34,142 nucleotides of DNA from an uncultured Clostridia bacterium. Lineage in GTDB: Bacteria; Bacillota; Clostridia; Oscillospirales; Acutalibacteraceae. A program made the position numbers and the translations under genes. The DNA lies in the NCBI GenBank assembly GCA_947632335.1, contig CANROX010000017.1:1-34142 (forward strand). Direction: 5' to 3'. Shown one piece after another: positions 1-6,952 of this stretch; positions within the stretch are counted from its first letter, which is position 1; each line of letters opens with the position of its first letter. The notes below the pieces were generated by a model. It worked only from the letters and a program-made list of their open reading frames with translations. It ran no database searches and was not told the DNA's origin.

Positions 1-35
1 ATACCTTGTTTTTCCTTCCTGTTTTTCCCATATAA

Positions 36-75
36 ATATGCACCTCCAAAAGTGTCTAACTTTTGGGGTGCATAT
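36..75 (-). terminator. Hairpin downstream of cpsD
   Basis: A long inverted repeat pairs positions 36-52 with 60-75 around a 7-base loop, with one bulged T at 45. It lies just past the stop codon of the CpsD gene. On the minus strand the stem is followed by an AT-rich stretch rather than a clean U-run. It may be a weak terminator or an RNA-processing hairpin. Confidence 0.45.
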
Positions 76-99
76 CAAAAAGTCTTGCGGGGGAATAAT

Positions 100-870
100 T
101 TAGTAGTATCTGTAGTAGTCGTAGGAACGATATTTGCCGTATTTATTATACTTTTGTGACTTACCTCCGGAGGGATTACAGCCAACCTTGAGAAATCCCA
201 TTGGCTTTGCACCGGAAATTTCACAGCTATTGAGAAAATTCTGAATATCACCGTGGGTAGTTACACCCTCACGGATAATTATCAAATAACCTGCAACCAA
301 ATCCTTAACAAGAAGGGCGTCAGTAACAATACCGATTGGAGCAGTATCCATAATTACATAGTCATATTCCTTCTTGAGCTCCTTTACCAAGTTGGAAAAA
401 CCGTCAGATGCAATTAATTCCGAGGGGTTTGGAGGTATTGTTCCCACTGTAAGAACATCAAGATTGGGAAGAACATCTTTATGAACTACCTCCTTGTAGT
501 TTTTATCGTTAACAAGTACAGAAGTAAGTCCTATTGTGTTTTCGGTTTTTAAAAGGTTATGAACATTGGGACGACGCAGGTCGCAGTCAATAAGAATAAC
601 CTTTTTATCCATCTTTGCAAATGAAATTGCAATATTACAGGTTGCAGTACTTTTACCCTCACCTTTACTCCAGGAGGTTACTGCAAAGCAGTTATCCCCT
701 GCGGCTGAAAGGGAAAACTGAATATTTGTACGGGCAATTTTATAGCCCTCAATAATGGCAAACTTGCCGGAAGAACCGGAGGATTCTGAGGAGTAATAAT
801 TGTTGGAACCATAGGCCGAGTATCCTCTGCCTTTCTTTTTCTTACTTATAGTAGGTATTTTTAGTTTCAT
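100..870 (-). CDS. cpsD: CpsD/CapB-type BY-kinase (capsular tyrosine kinase)
   Basis: Bacterial tyrosine kinase of the CpsD/YwqD type, 256 residues, the usual length for the stand-alone Firmicute form. The Walker A motif is in SWSKGEGKSTAT (about residues 66-77), the Walker A' motif is VILIDCDLRRP, and Walker B is YVIMDTAPIG. The C-terminus ends in a tyrosine cluster (YNKYGKYRSYDYYRYY), the autophosphorylation tail of this family. The N-terminus is basic and Gly/Ser-rich. The start is placed at 870 because GGGAGG lies about 11 bases upstream. The gene overlaps the 3' end of the upstream CpsC gene, so the two are probably translated together. By family, the kinase works with its membrane partner to control polymer length or export of capsular or exopolysaccharide. 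No glycosyltransferases are in view; they would lie left of the window. Confidence 0.92.
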   Translation of the reverse strand: MKLKIPTISKKKKGRGYSAYGSNNYYSSESSGSSGKFAIIEGYKIARTNIQFSLSAAGDNCFAVTSWSKGEGKSTATCNIAISFAKMDKKVILIDCDLRRPNVHNLLKTENTIGLTSVLVNDKNYKEVVHKDVLPNLDVLTVGTIPPNPSELIASDGFSNLVKELKKEYDYVIMDTAPIGIVTDALLVKDLVAGYLIIIREGVTTHGDIQNFLNSCEISGAKPMGFLKVGCNPSGGKSQKYNKYGKYRSYDYYRYY

Positions 871-1669
871 TAGAAGAATTACCTCCCTTTAAATCAAAAT
901 CAAGAATTTCTCCAAATACGGGAACCTTATAAATCTTGAACAAATCGTCATCATTTTTAACAGTAGTATCAATAATTTCAACAATAAATGAAATAATGAA
1001 AGAAAGAAGTAGTCCGCCAATTAAACCGTAAAGGGCAAAGTTCCTTATATTAGGATAAATACTCGAGGTAGGTACTGATGCGTACTTAATAACAGTTATA
1101 CCGCCGGCAGCAAAAATTTCATCAAATAAACCGTCCCTATCCTTTGTACCGGCTATACGGTTTGCAACAGCGTTACAAACATCCGCACAGTTTTGAGGGT
1201 CTGATGATGTCATTGTTAGAGTAAGGAAGTTACTTTCTTCAACCGGAGTAATTTCCATTGAACAGCCGTTAAGCATATTGCCTATTTCAACATTGTTTTT
1301 AAAAAGAATAGTACAATAATTTGCCAGAGTTTCTGAAGCGTTAAGGTCGCTGGAATAAATCTTAACGGAGCCTTTGCTGTATGAATCAGATGACTTGGAA
1401 TCTTCTATATCCTGTATCTGGCTGTTGTCGTCACTGTTGGAGTCGTCAATGCCCTGTGCTGCAGCCTCTTCGGCAGCGTCCTCGGCAGCGTCCTGTGCAG
1501 TATAGTTTTGAACAATAACCATCGCACTGGCAGAGTACTGGGGAGTTATAAAAAAGTTTGCATAAAGCAAGCATAAAACCGCACCGATTACCGTAAGCAA
1601 AATAATAAATTTCAAATGTTTTAAAAACATTTTCCAAAAAAATTCAATGGTAAATTCTTTATTGAACAA
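842..1669 (-). CDS. cpsC: CpsC/Wzz-type polysaccharide co-polymerase
   Basis: Membrane activator of the downstream tyrosine kinase and chain-length regulator. It has two membrane helices, one near the N-terminus (FIILLTVIGAVLCLLYANFF) and one near the C-terminus (FALYGLIGGLLLSFIISFIV), with an extracytoplasmic domain between them and a short cytoplasmic tail. An ATG lies at 1690 but has no ribosome site. AAGGGGG sits 8 bases before a TTG at 1669, so I prefer that start (275 residues). The external domain carries an odd acidic, Ala-rich low-complexity insert soon after helix 1, encoded in part by a perfect 12-bp tandem duplication (1471-1494). The gene ends inside the start region of cpsD. Confidence 0.85.
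   Translation of the reverse strand: MFNKEFTIEFFWKMFLKHLKFIILLTVIGAVLCLLYANFFITPQYSASAMVIVQNYTAQDAAEDAAEEAAAQGIDDSNSDDNSQIQDIEDSKSSDSYSKGSVKIYSSDLNASETLANYCTILFKNNVEIGNMLNGCSMEITPVEESNFLTLTMTSSDPQNCADVCNAVANRIAGTKDRDGLFDEIFAAGGITVIKYASVPTSSIYPNIRNFALYGLIGGLLLSFIISFIVEIIDTTVKNDDDLFKIYKVPVFGEILDFDLKGGNSSNETKNTYYK
1471..1494. repeat. 12-bp tandem duplication inside cpsC
   Basis: The unit cggcagcgtcct occurs twice in direct succession (1471-1482 and 1483-1494). It keeps the reading frame and lengthens the acidic Ala/Glu/Asp segment of the CpsC external domain. Such in-frame short repeats can change copy number by slippage. Confidence 0.8.
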
Positions 1670-1790
1670 TATTATTTCCCCCTTGAACATTTATAAACAT
1701 TAAAAGACATAATATTTCAAACAATATACTTCATTGTATCAAATAGAAAAATATTTATTATTCTATAAAAGAATAATTAAATATATATTT

Positions 1791-1821
1791 AAAGGAAAAA
1801 AAGCTCCGACATTGTCGGAGC
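1791..1821 (-). terminator. Rho-independent terminator of oadGB
   Basis: Perfect 8-bp stem GCTCCGAC/GTCGGAGC (1803-1810 and 1814-1821) with a 3-base loop. On the minus strand it is followed by a run of Ts (complement of 1794-1802). It lies 20 bases past the oadB stop and separates it from cpsC. Confidence 0.9.
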
Positions 1822-1840
1822 ATTAAATTATTAAATTATT

Positions 1841-3091
1841 TTAATGAGGGATTACACTTAAAAGTACACCGGCAGCAACTGCTGAACCGATAACGCCTGC
1901 AACATTTGGTCCCATTGCGTGCATAAGAAGGTAGTTAGTTGGGTTATCCTTCTGACCAACCTTCTGGGAAACTCTGGCAGCCATTGGAACAGCGGAAACA
2001 CCGGCAGAACCGATAAGGGGATTAACTCTGCCGCCTGTAAAGAAGCACATCAATTTACCAAAGAGGACGCCGCACGCTGTACCGATACAGAAAGCGAAAA
2101 GGCCAAGGAAGATAATCTTAATTGTGTTAAGCTGGAGGAATACCGTACCTGTTGCAGTAGCTCCAACAGTAACGCCAAGGAAGATTGTTACAATGTTCAT
2201 AAGCTCGTTTTGTGCTGTCTTTGCAATTCTGTCTACAACACCGGATTCTTTCATAAGGTTGCCCAGCATAAGCATACCAACAAGGGGAGCTGCGTCCGGC
2301 AGGAGAAGTGCAACCAACACGGTAACAACGATTGGGAAAAGAATTTTTTCCAGCTTGGAAACAGGTCTTAACTGCTCCATCTTGATACATCTTTCCTTCT
2401 TTGTAGTAAGGAGTTTCATAATCGGGGGCTGGATAATAGGAACAAGTGCCATATATGAATACGCCGCAACAGCAATCGGTCCCAAAAGGTCCGGTGCAAG
2501 TTTACTTGTAACAAAGATAGCCGTAGGACCATCGGCACCGCCGATAATACCTATTGAACCTGCCTGTGCCTGTGAAAAGCCAAGGAAAATAGCGCCAAAG
2601 AATGTAACGAAAATACCAATCTGGGCTGCTGCACCAAGGATAAATGACTTTGGATTGGAAATCAGGGGACCAAAGTCTGTCATAGCACCGATACCAAGGA
2701 AGATAATCGGTGGATAAATACCCATCTTTACGCCCTGATAAAGATAATACAAAAGTCCGCCATAGGTCGGAACATTGTAGTATGTTTCACCGTTTATTAC
2801 CGTTGTGGCATACTGAACCGACTGCGTGGAAATATCGTGGGTTTTCAGATATTCCGATTCTAAGACAAATTCTGTGGAGGGCGCACCCATAATTGATGGA
2901 TACAAATTAACAAGAAGCATACCAAATGCAAGGGGTAAAAGAATAAGGGGTTCATACTCCTTGGCAATAGCTAAATAGAGAAGTACGAATGATATAAGTA
3001 CCATAACGTAGTTCTGCCAGTTAAGGGCCGCAAAGCCTGATGAATTAAACAGACCTACAACGCCTTTTAAAAATCCGTCAATAATTCCCAT
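1841..3091 (-). CDS. oadB: Na+-transporting decarboxylase beta subunit
   Basis: Integral membrane carboxyl-transferase/decarboxylase beta subunit (OadB/GcdB/MmdB family), 416 residues, about the normal length. It has many hydrophobic helices and the family-typical segments GIIGGADGPTAIFVTSKLA and AYSYMALVPIIQPP. In this family, decarboxylation of carboxybiotin is coupled to outward Na+ transport. The start at 3091 is preceded by AAGGAAG. It follows the gamma-subunit gene directly (22-base gap), in one transcript that ends at the hairpin at 1803-1821. The substrate (oxaloacetate, methylmalonyl-CoA or glutaconyl-CoA) cannot be read from this subunit. The alpha subunit and a biotin carrier protein are not in the window. 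Confidence 0.93.
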   Translation of the reverse strand: MGIIDGFLKGVVGLFNSSGFAALNWQNYVMVLISFVLLYLAIAKEYEPLILLPLAFGMLLVNLYPSIMGAPSTEFVLESEYLKTHDISTQSVQYATTVINGETYYNVPTYGGLLYYLYQGVKMGIYPPIIFLGIGAMTDFGPLISNPKSFILGAAAQIGIFVTFFGAIFLGFSQAQAGSIGIIGGADGPTAIFVTSKLAPDLLGPIAVAAYSYMALVPIIQPPIMKLLTTKKERCIKMEQLRPVSKLEKILFPIVVTVLVALLLPDAAPLVGMLMLGNLMKESGVVDRIAKTAQNELMNIVTIFLGVTVGATATGTVFLQLNTIKIIFLGLFAFCIGTACGVLFGKLMCFFTGGRVNPLIGSAGVSAVPMAARVSQKVGQKDNPTNYLLMHAMGPNVAGVIGSAVAAGVLLSVIPH

Positions 3092-3112
3092 TGTTTCTAC
3101 TTCCTTTCCGAC

Positions 3113-3526
3113 TTAAAATGGTCTGGTGTTATCCAACACACCAGCTTGACTCCATACCGGTCTGCCAGAGATTGGCGATGACTTTTGTATGGTCTTAATC
3201 TTAGCGTTTCCAGCACCATATGTACTGTCAACGGCTGCTGCAATAACAGCAATTATTTCGTCAGAAATTCCGGAAGCAGAGGATTTTATCGGAGCTGTAT
3301 TTACAGATGCTACAGCCTTAGGGGCTTCTGCCTTAACTTCGTTAGCTTTTTCTTTAGATTTATTCTGAGCGGAATATACTATCTTACCGTATACAGAAAT
3401 CACAACGATAAGGAGTATCAGTACCAGGAAGACAACAACAAAACCGGTAAGAAGAGTAGTAAGAGAAATACTGAACTTTTCTTCAAGGCTTAGTCCTGCT
3501 GCTGCCAAGATATTATTAATATCCAT
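3113..3526 (-). CDS. oadG: Na+-transporting decarboxylase gamma subunit
   Basis: Small membrane subunit of the OadG type, 137 residues. It has one N-terminal membrane helix (TTLLTGFVVVFLVLILLIVVISVYG), then an Ala/Lys-rich linker, then a C-terminal cap with the tail typical of OadG (GRPVWSQAGVLDNTRPF). By family it holds the alpha and beta subunits together at the membrane. There is no biotin-attachment (AMKM) domain fused to it. The ribosome site GGGGG lies 5 bases from the ATG. It is the first gene of the oadG-oadB transcript and has a good vegetative promoter at 3564-3592. Confidence 0.85.
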   Translation of the reverse strand: MDINNILAAAGLSLEEKFSISLTTLLTGFVVVFLVLILLIVVISVYGKIVYSAQNKSKEKANEVKAEAPKAVASVNTAPIKSSASGISDEIIAVIAAAVDSTYGAGNAKIKTIQKSSPISGRPVWSQAGVLDNTRPF

Positions 3527-3563
3527 TCATAATCCCCCATATTAACAATTTTATACATCTAAT

Positions 3564-3592
3564 ATTATATAATGAAATATGTATTTTATCAA
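3564..3592 (-). promoter_or_regulatory. Sigma-A-type promoter of oadGB
   Basis: On the minus strand, TTGATA (3587-3592) is followed by exactly 17 bases and then TATAAT (3564-3569), about 38 bases before the oadG start codon. This is a near-consensus vegetative promoter. The rest of the 192-base gap between oadG and spoIVA holds no gene that I can support and no clear terminator for spoIVA. Confidence 0.8.
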
Positions 3593-3718
3593 GAAAATAT
3601 CAGGGATTTTTATTTTTTTGCAATTATCACTAATTTTTATTGAGTGTCAAAATATAAATTGTGGAAATATGTGGAATTGTTCCAAAACAGCTTATAATAA
3701 TCAGCACATTTAATAGTA

Positions 3719-5197
3719 TTATAGAATAATGCAGATTAATCCGTTACAGCCGTCGTTTATTATCTTTTCTATTGTTTCTCCCACTTTCTTTCTGGCATCC
3801 TCAGGCATTCTGTATAGCTTATTATGAAGACCCTCGTTTACAAGCTCATGTACGGATTTTCCGAAAATATTGCTTTGCCAAATTTTTGCAGGGTCTTCTT
3901 CAAATTCCTTTAAAAGATATGTTACAAGCTCCTGGCTCTGCTGTTCACTGCCGACTATGGGGGTCACCTCAGCCTGAGTGTGAATTTTCATCATATGAAT
4001 TGAGGGTGCGGAGGCTTTCAGCTTAATTCCGTACTTACCGCTTTGCTTAATAATCTGTGGCTCATCCAGGGTAAGTTCCTCAAGTGTCGGCATAACTATA
4101 CCGTAGCCCTTTTCCTCCACATCTTTATATGCGGCAGCAATTTTATCAAATTCCTTTTGTTTCTCAGCCAGCATACTAATGCTTTCCATAAGAGCTTCTT
4201 CATCAAGAATTTCCGCACCGGTCTTTTCAGACATAACTTTATAAAAACAGTTGCTGTTAACAGACACCTTAATATCGGCTATTCCCTTGCCTAAATCAAG
4301 GTTCTTTATTTCACTATTATTTACAAATTCGTCCTGTCCTATTCCTTTGCAGGTATCCTGAACCTGTCTAAGTTTTTCTATATTCTTTGCATTGCTCTTT
4401 ATTGTACTGAAAATATTGCTTTTCAGCCAGTGTTCCTTATCAAGATTTACAACCCACCTTGGAACATCAATATTAATCTCTTTAATGGGAAACTCAAAAA
4501 GAACCTGTGCCAAAACTCTTTTGATTTGATTTTCGTCCATAGTAAGACAATTTACAGGCATAACAGGAACCTGATACTTTGAGGAAAGCTCTTCCGAAAG
4601 TGCCGTTGCAGACCTGCTTTCCGGGTCAATGGAATTAAGCAAAACCACAAAAGGCTTATCTATTGCTTTAAGCTCGCTTATTACCCTTTCTTCAGCAGGA
4701 ATATATGATTCCCTTGAAATATCGCTGATTGAACCGTCTGTTGTTATTACAAGTCCAATGGTACTATGGTCGTTAATTACCTTTTTTGTACCAATTTCCG
4801 CCGCCTCATCAAAGGGTATTTCATTTTCATTCCATGGAGTTTTAACCATTCTGGGCATATCGTCCTCCATATACCCCATTGATTCGTCAACAACATAACC
4901 CACGCAGTCAATCATTCTTACTTTCAGGTGCGCATTATCCGGAAGATTGACCTCCATAGCCTCTTCCGGAATAAATTTTGGCTCTGTAGTCATAATTGTT
5001 CTTCCGCCTGACGACTGGGGCAGTTCATCGTTTGCCCTTACCCTAAGAGTTTCGTTACTTATATTTGGAATTACGATTGTATCCATAAATTTCTTTATAA
5101 AGGTGCTTTTTCCCGTTCTTACAGGACCTACAACACCAATATAAATATCCCCATTTGTTCTCTGGGAAATATCTTTGTATATGCTTCTTTCTGCCAT
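3719..5197 (-). CDS. spoIVA: SpoIVA, spore-coat basement-layer ATPase
   Basis: Stage IV sporulation protein A, which polymerises using ATP on the forespore surface and is the platform for the spore coat. The N-terminal P-loop domain has GPVRTGKST (residues 24-32). A following stretch (DELPQSSGGRTIMTTEPKF) and the C-terminus (EKIINDGCNGLICIIL) match SpoIVA closely. An ATG at 5203 lies only 2 bases from the ribosome site. The ATG at 5197 (MAERSIYKD) has GGAGG at 7-8 bases and gives 492 residues, the length of the Bacillus subtilis protein. sipL lies upstream as a separate unit with its own terminator. A sigma-E-like promoter precedes spoIVA, which fits mother-cell expression. Confidence 0.97.
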   Translation of the reverse strand: MAERSIYKDISQRTNGDIYIGVVGPVRTGKSTFIKKFMDTIVIPNISNETLRVRANDELPQSSGGRTIMTTEPKFIPEEAMEVNLPDNAHLKVRMIDCVGYVVDESMGYMEDDMPRMVKTPWNENEIPFDEAAEIGTKKVINDHSTIGLVITTDGSISDISRESYIPAEERVISELKAIDKPFVVLLNSIDPESRSATALSEELSSKYQVPVMPVNCLTMDENQIKRVLAQVLFEFPIKEINIDVPRWVVNLDKEHWLKSNIFSTIKSNAKNIEKLRQVQDTCKGIGQDEFVNNSEIKNLDLGKGIADIKVSVNSNCFYKVMSEKTGAEILDEEALMESISMLAEKQKEFDKIAAAYKDVEEKGYGIVMPTLEELTLDEPQIIKQSGKYGIKLKASAPSIHMMKIHTQAEVTPIVGSEQQSQELVTYLLKEFEEDPAKIWQSNIFGKSVHELVNEGLHNKLYRMPEDARKKVGETIEKIINDGCNGLICIIL

Positions 5198-5225
5198 TTT
5201 CATTCCTCCATATGTTTGTTAGTTA

Positions 5226-5254
5226 ATTATATGATGGACTTGCACATTATATTA
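5226..5254 (-). promoter_or_regulatory. Sigma-E-like promoter of spoIVA
   Basis: On the minus strand TAATATA (5248-5254) matches 6 of 7 positions of the sigma-E -35 consensus KMATATT. After a 14-base spacer, CATATAAT (5226-5233) matches 7 of 8 positions of the -10 consensus CATACAMT. The distance to the spoIVA start is suitable. Sigma-E control of spoIVA is established in Bacillus; its use here is inferred. Confidence 0.65.
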
Positions 5255-5284
5255 CTGAAAGTTTTTGTATATTTGTCAGCATAC

Positions 5285-5310
5285 AAAAAGGGCGTCAATA
5301 CGCCCTTTTT
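5285..5310 (-). terminator. Terminator of sipL
   Basis: Perfect stem AAAAAGGGCG/CGCCCTTTTT (5285-5294 and 5301-5310) with a 6-base loop, just beyond the sipL stop. The stem itself supplies the A/U tract, so it could work on both strands. Confidence 0.9.
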
Positions 5311-5320
5311 AGTATTAAAT

Positions 5321-6835
5321 TCACCTCCTGATTATCAGCATTTCCTTATCCTGCAAAACATCTTCGTCAAGCTCGTTGTCCTCTCTGATATACATTTCAT
5401 CTGTATAATATCTTTTTGCAATATCCCAGAGCGACTCGCCTTTTTCGGCAAAATAAAGAGTCAAGGCAGAATTGTTCTTATCTACCCTCTTATCCTCGTA
5501 TACAATAACATCCTCAACAAAAGAATTTGTTTCGCCGTTAAGTACAAATGCTGACAGGTTAAATTCAACCCTAAGCTCAATAGTGTTTTCATCTTTAATT
5601 CTGTAGCTTACGGAATTGACATTTATGCATGGTGAAATTACATTACCGTAGCTTTCATCGGTTTTATCAGTAAAATCCATTGTCCTTTCAATATAGAAAG
5701 GTATACCCTCCTTGTCACAGGCAATTACACAGAGTCCTGCCTTACCCATAAAGGTAATGTTGCCCCCGTCATCCTTTGCAGAAACTGAGGAGGTTTCATT
5801 GTAGGCGTCAATAATCTTTGCAAAAGCCTTGTCGTTTGAGGAAATATCCATTTTCCGAATGAAATTTCTTTTTATTTCCCGTACAGAATTAATCATTTGT
5901 ACTGACTTATTCTTCAAATCGCAGGAAAAATCCCTTGAATATGCGTCTGTAAGAAATTCCTGCTCCCTTTCCTTATAGCAAACAACAGATACATTTACCC
6001 TTGCTTCAAGCATTACGGACTTTTCTTCGCTGTCCTTATTGGTTTTTACATCATAGGACAAAAGACTGCATATTATATTATTTATAGTATCATCGTCTGC
6101 ACCCACACAGGAAATTATCTGTGTAAAGGGCAGCATATAGTCAATGCACTGTGTTTCTCCTTTTTCCAAATCTGACAGATACAGCATCCTAAGATTTATT
6201 TCACCTTTAAGCATTATTTTATCGTCAATGGATTTATGCTCATTTACACATATTTTTACAATAGATTTTACTACAGATTCTATTGGAGGTTTATTCTCAA
6301 CGCTTATTGTTTCGTTAATATTAAAGGTTTCTTCCGTAACCGCTGTAATATCAAGATATTTCTTTTTACAGCATTTCCTCTGAAAGGAAGAAAAACTATT
6401 TGATGAGGGAACCATGGTAGTCTGTTTTGCAGTGAGTTCAACCTTTATGCTGAAAGCGCCCTTGATAACAAGCCTCCTTGGGGACAAAGCTCTGCAATTT
6501 ATGTATTCCACTGCAGTGGTGGTATCAAGATAGTGACTTTCCGGAAAATCTTTTATGTTGATTGCCCTTGTAAACGGCACAACCTGTTGGCTTGTACGCA
6601 GGGCCTTGCAAATACTGTCAACATACATAACCTTAATTACAGAGGCTCCCTCAATTTCAAGAATACCGCCGGATATATTTCTGGAAAAAATTTGAGGTGT
6701 AAGGGTGCATTTCAGAATTTTCTCTATATCCGGGCAATAATCCGGTAGGGTAATGTCCACATCAACAGGCTCTTCTACAGCCTGATTCATAAGTGTATCC
6801 CTATAACAGATTTTAATATTATTTTCAAGTTCCAT
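5321..6835 (-). CDS. sipL: SipL-like SPOCS/LysM spore morphogenetic protein
   Basis: A 504-residue cytoplasmic-type protein with no signal peptide. It has repeated SPOCS/DUF3794-type domains: the opening segment VDVDITLPDYCPDIEKILK is typical, and the similar units continue to about residue 450. A C-terminal LysM domain follows (about residues 458-504, with GESLWDIAKRYY). This is the architecture of SipL of Clostridioides difficile, where the LysM domain binds SpoIVA. The neighbouring spoIVA gene supports the same role. The start at 6835 has AAGGAG 7 bases upstream. The -35 element of a sigma-E-like promoter is clear. Other SPOCS proteins without a spore role exist, but none would be expected next to spoIVA. 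Confidence 0.9.
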   Translation of the reverse strand: MELENNIKICYRDTLMNQAVEEPVDVDITLPDYCPDIEKILKCTLTPQIFSRNISGGILEIEGASVIKVMYVDSICKALRTSQQVVPFTRAINIKDFPESHYLDTTTAVEYINCRALSPRRLVIKGAFSIKVELTAKQTTMVPSSNSFSSFQRKCCKKKYLDITAVTEETFNINETISVENKPPIESVVKSIVKICVNEHKSIDDKIMLKGEINLRMLYLSDLEKGETQCIDYMLPFTQIISCVGADDDTINNIICSLLSYDVKTNKDSEEKSVMLEARVNVSVVCYKEREQEFLTDAYSRDFSCDLKNKSVQMINSVREIKRNFIRKMDISSNDKAFAKIIDAYNETSSVSAKDDGGNITFMGKAGLCVIACDKEGIPFYIERTMDFTDKTDESYGNVISPCINVNSVSYRIKDENTIELRVEFNLSAFVLNGETNSFVEDVIVYEDKRVDKNNSALTLYFAEKGESLWDIAKRYYTDEMYIREDNELDEDVLQDKEMLIIRR

Positions 6836-6865
6836 AATTTCTCTCCTTTTAACTTTTATATATTA

Positions 6866-6894
6866 ATAATATTAGTTATGGAAGAAAAATATGA
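6866..6894 (-). promoter_or_regulatory. Possible sigma-E promoter of sipL
   Basis: On the minus strand TCATATT (6888-6894) is a perfect sigma-E -35 (KMATATT). With a 14-base spacer, the -10 would be AATATTAT (6866-6873), matching only 5 of 8 positions of CATACAMT. The call rests mainly on the -35 and on the function of the gene. Confidence 0.4.
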
Positions 6895-6903
6895 CTATAG
6901 GGC

Positions 6904-6935
6904 AAAAAAATATAGCGGACAAAATGTCCGCTATA
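6904..6935 (-). terminator. Terminator of the Sas6-like gene
   Basis: Perfect 11-bp stem TATAGCGGACA/TGTCCGCTATA (6911-6921 and 6925-6935) with a 3-base loop. On the minus strand seven Ts follow (complement of 6904-6910). Confidence 0.92.
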
Positions 6936-6952
6936 TAATTTGTATGTTTTGA

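Noticed and set aside
2124..2717. 197-codon plus-strand frame opposite oadB
   Set aside because: Shadow of the conserved membrane gene; no ribosome site, no recognisable domain.
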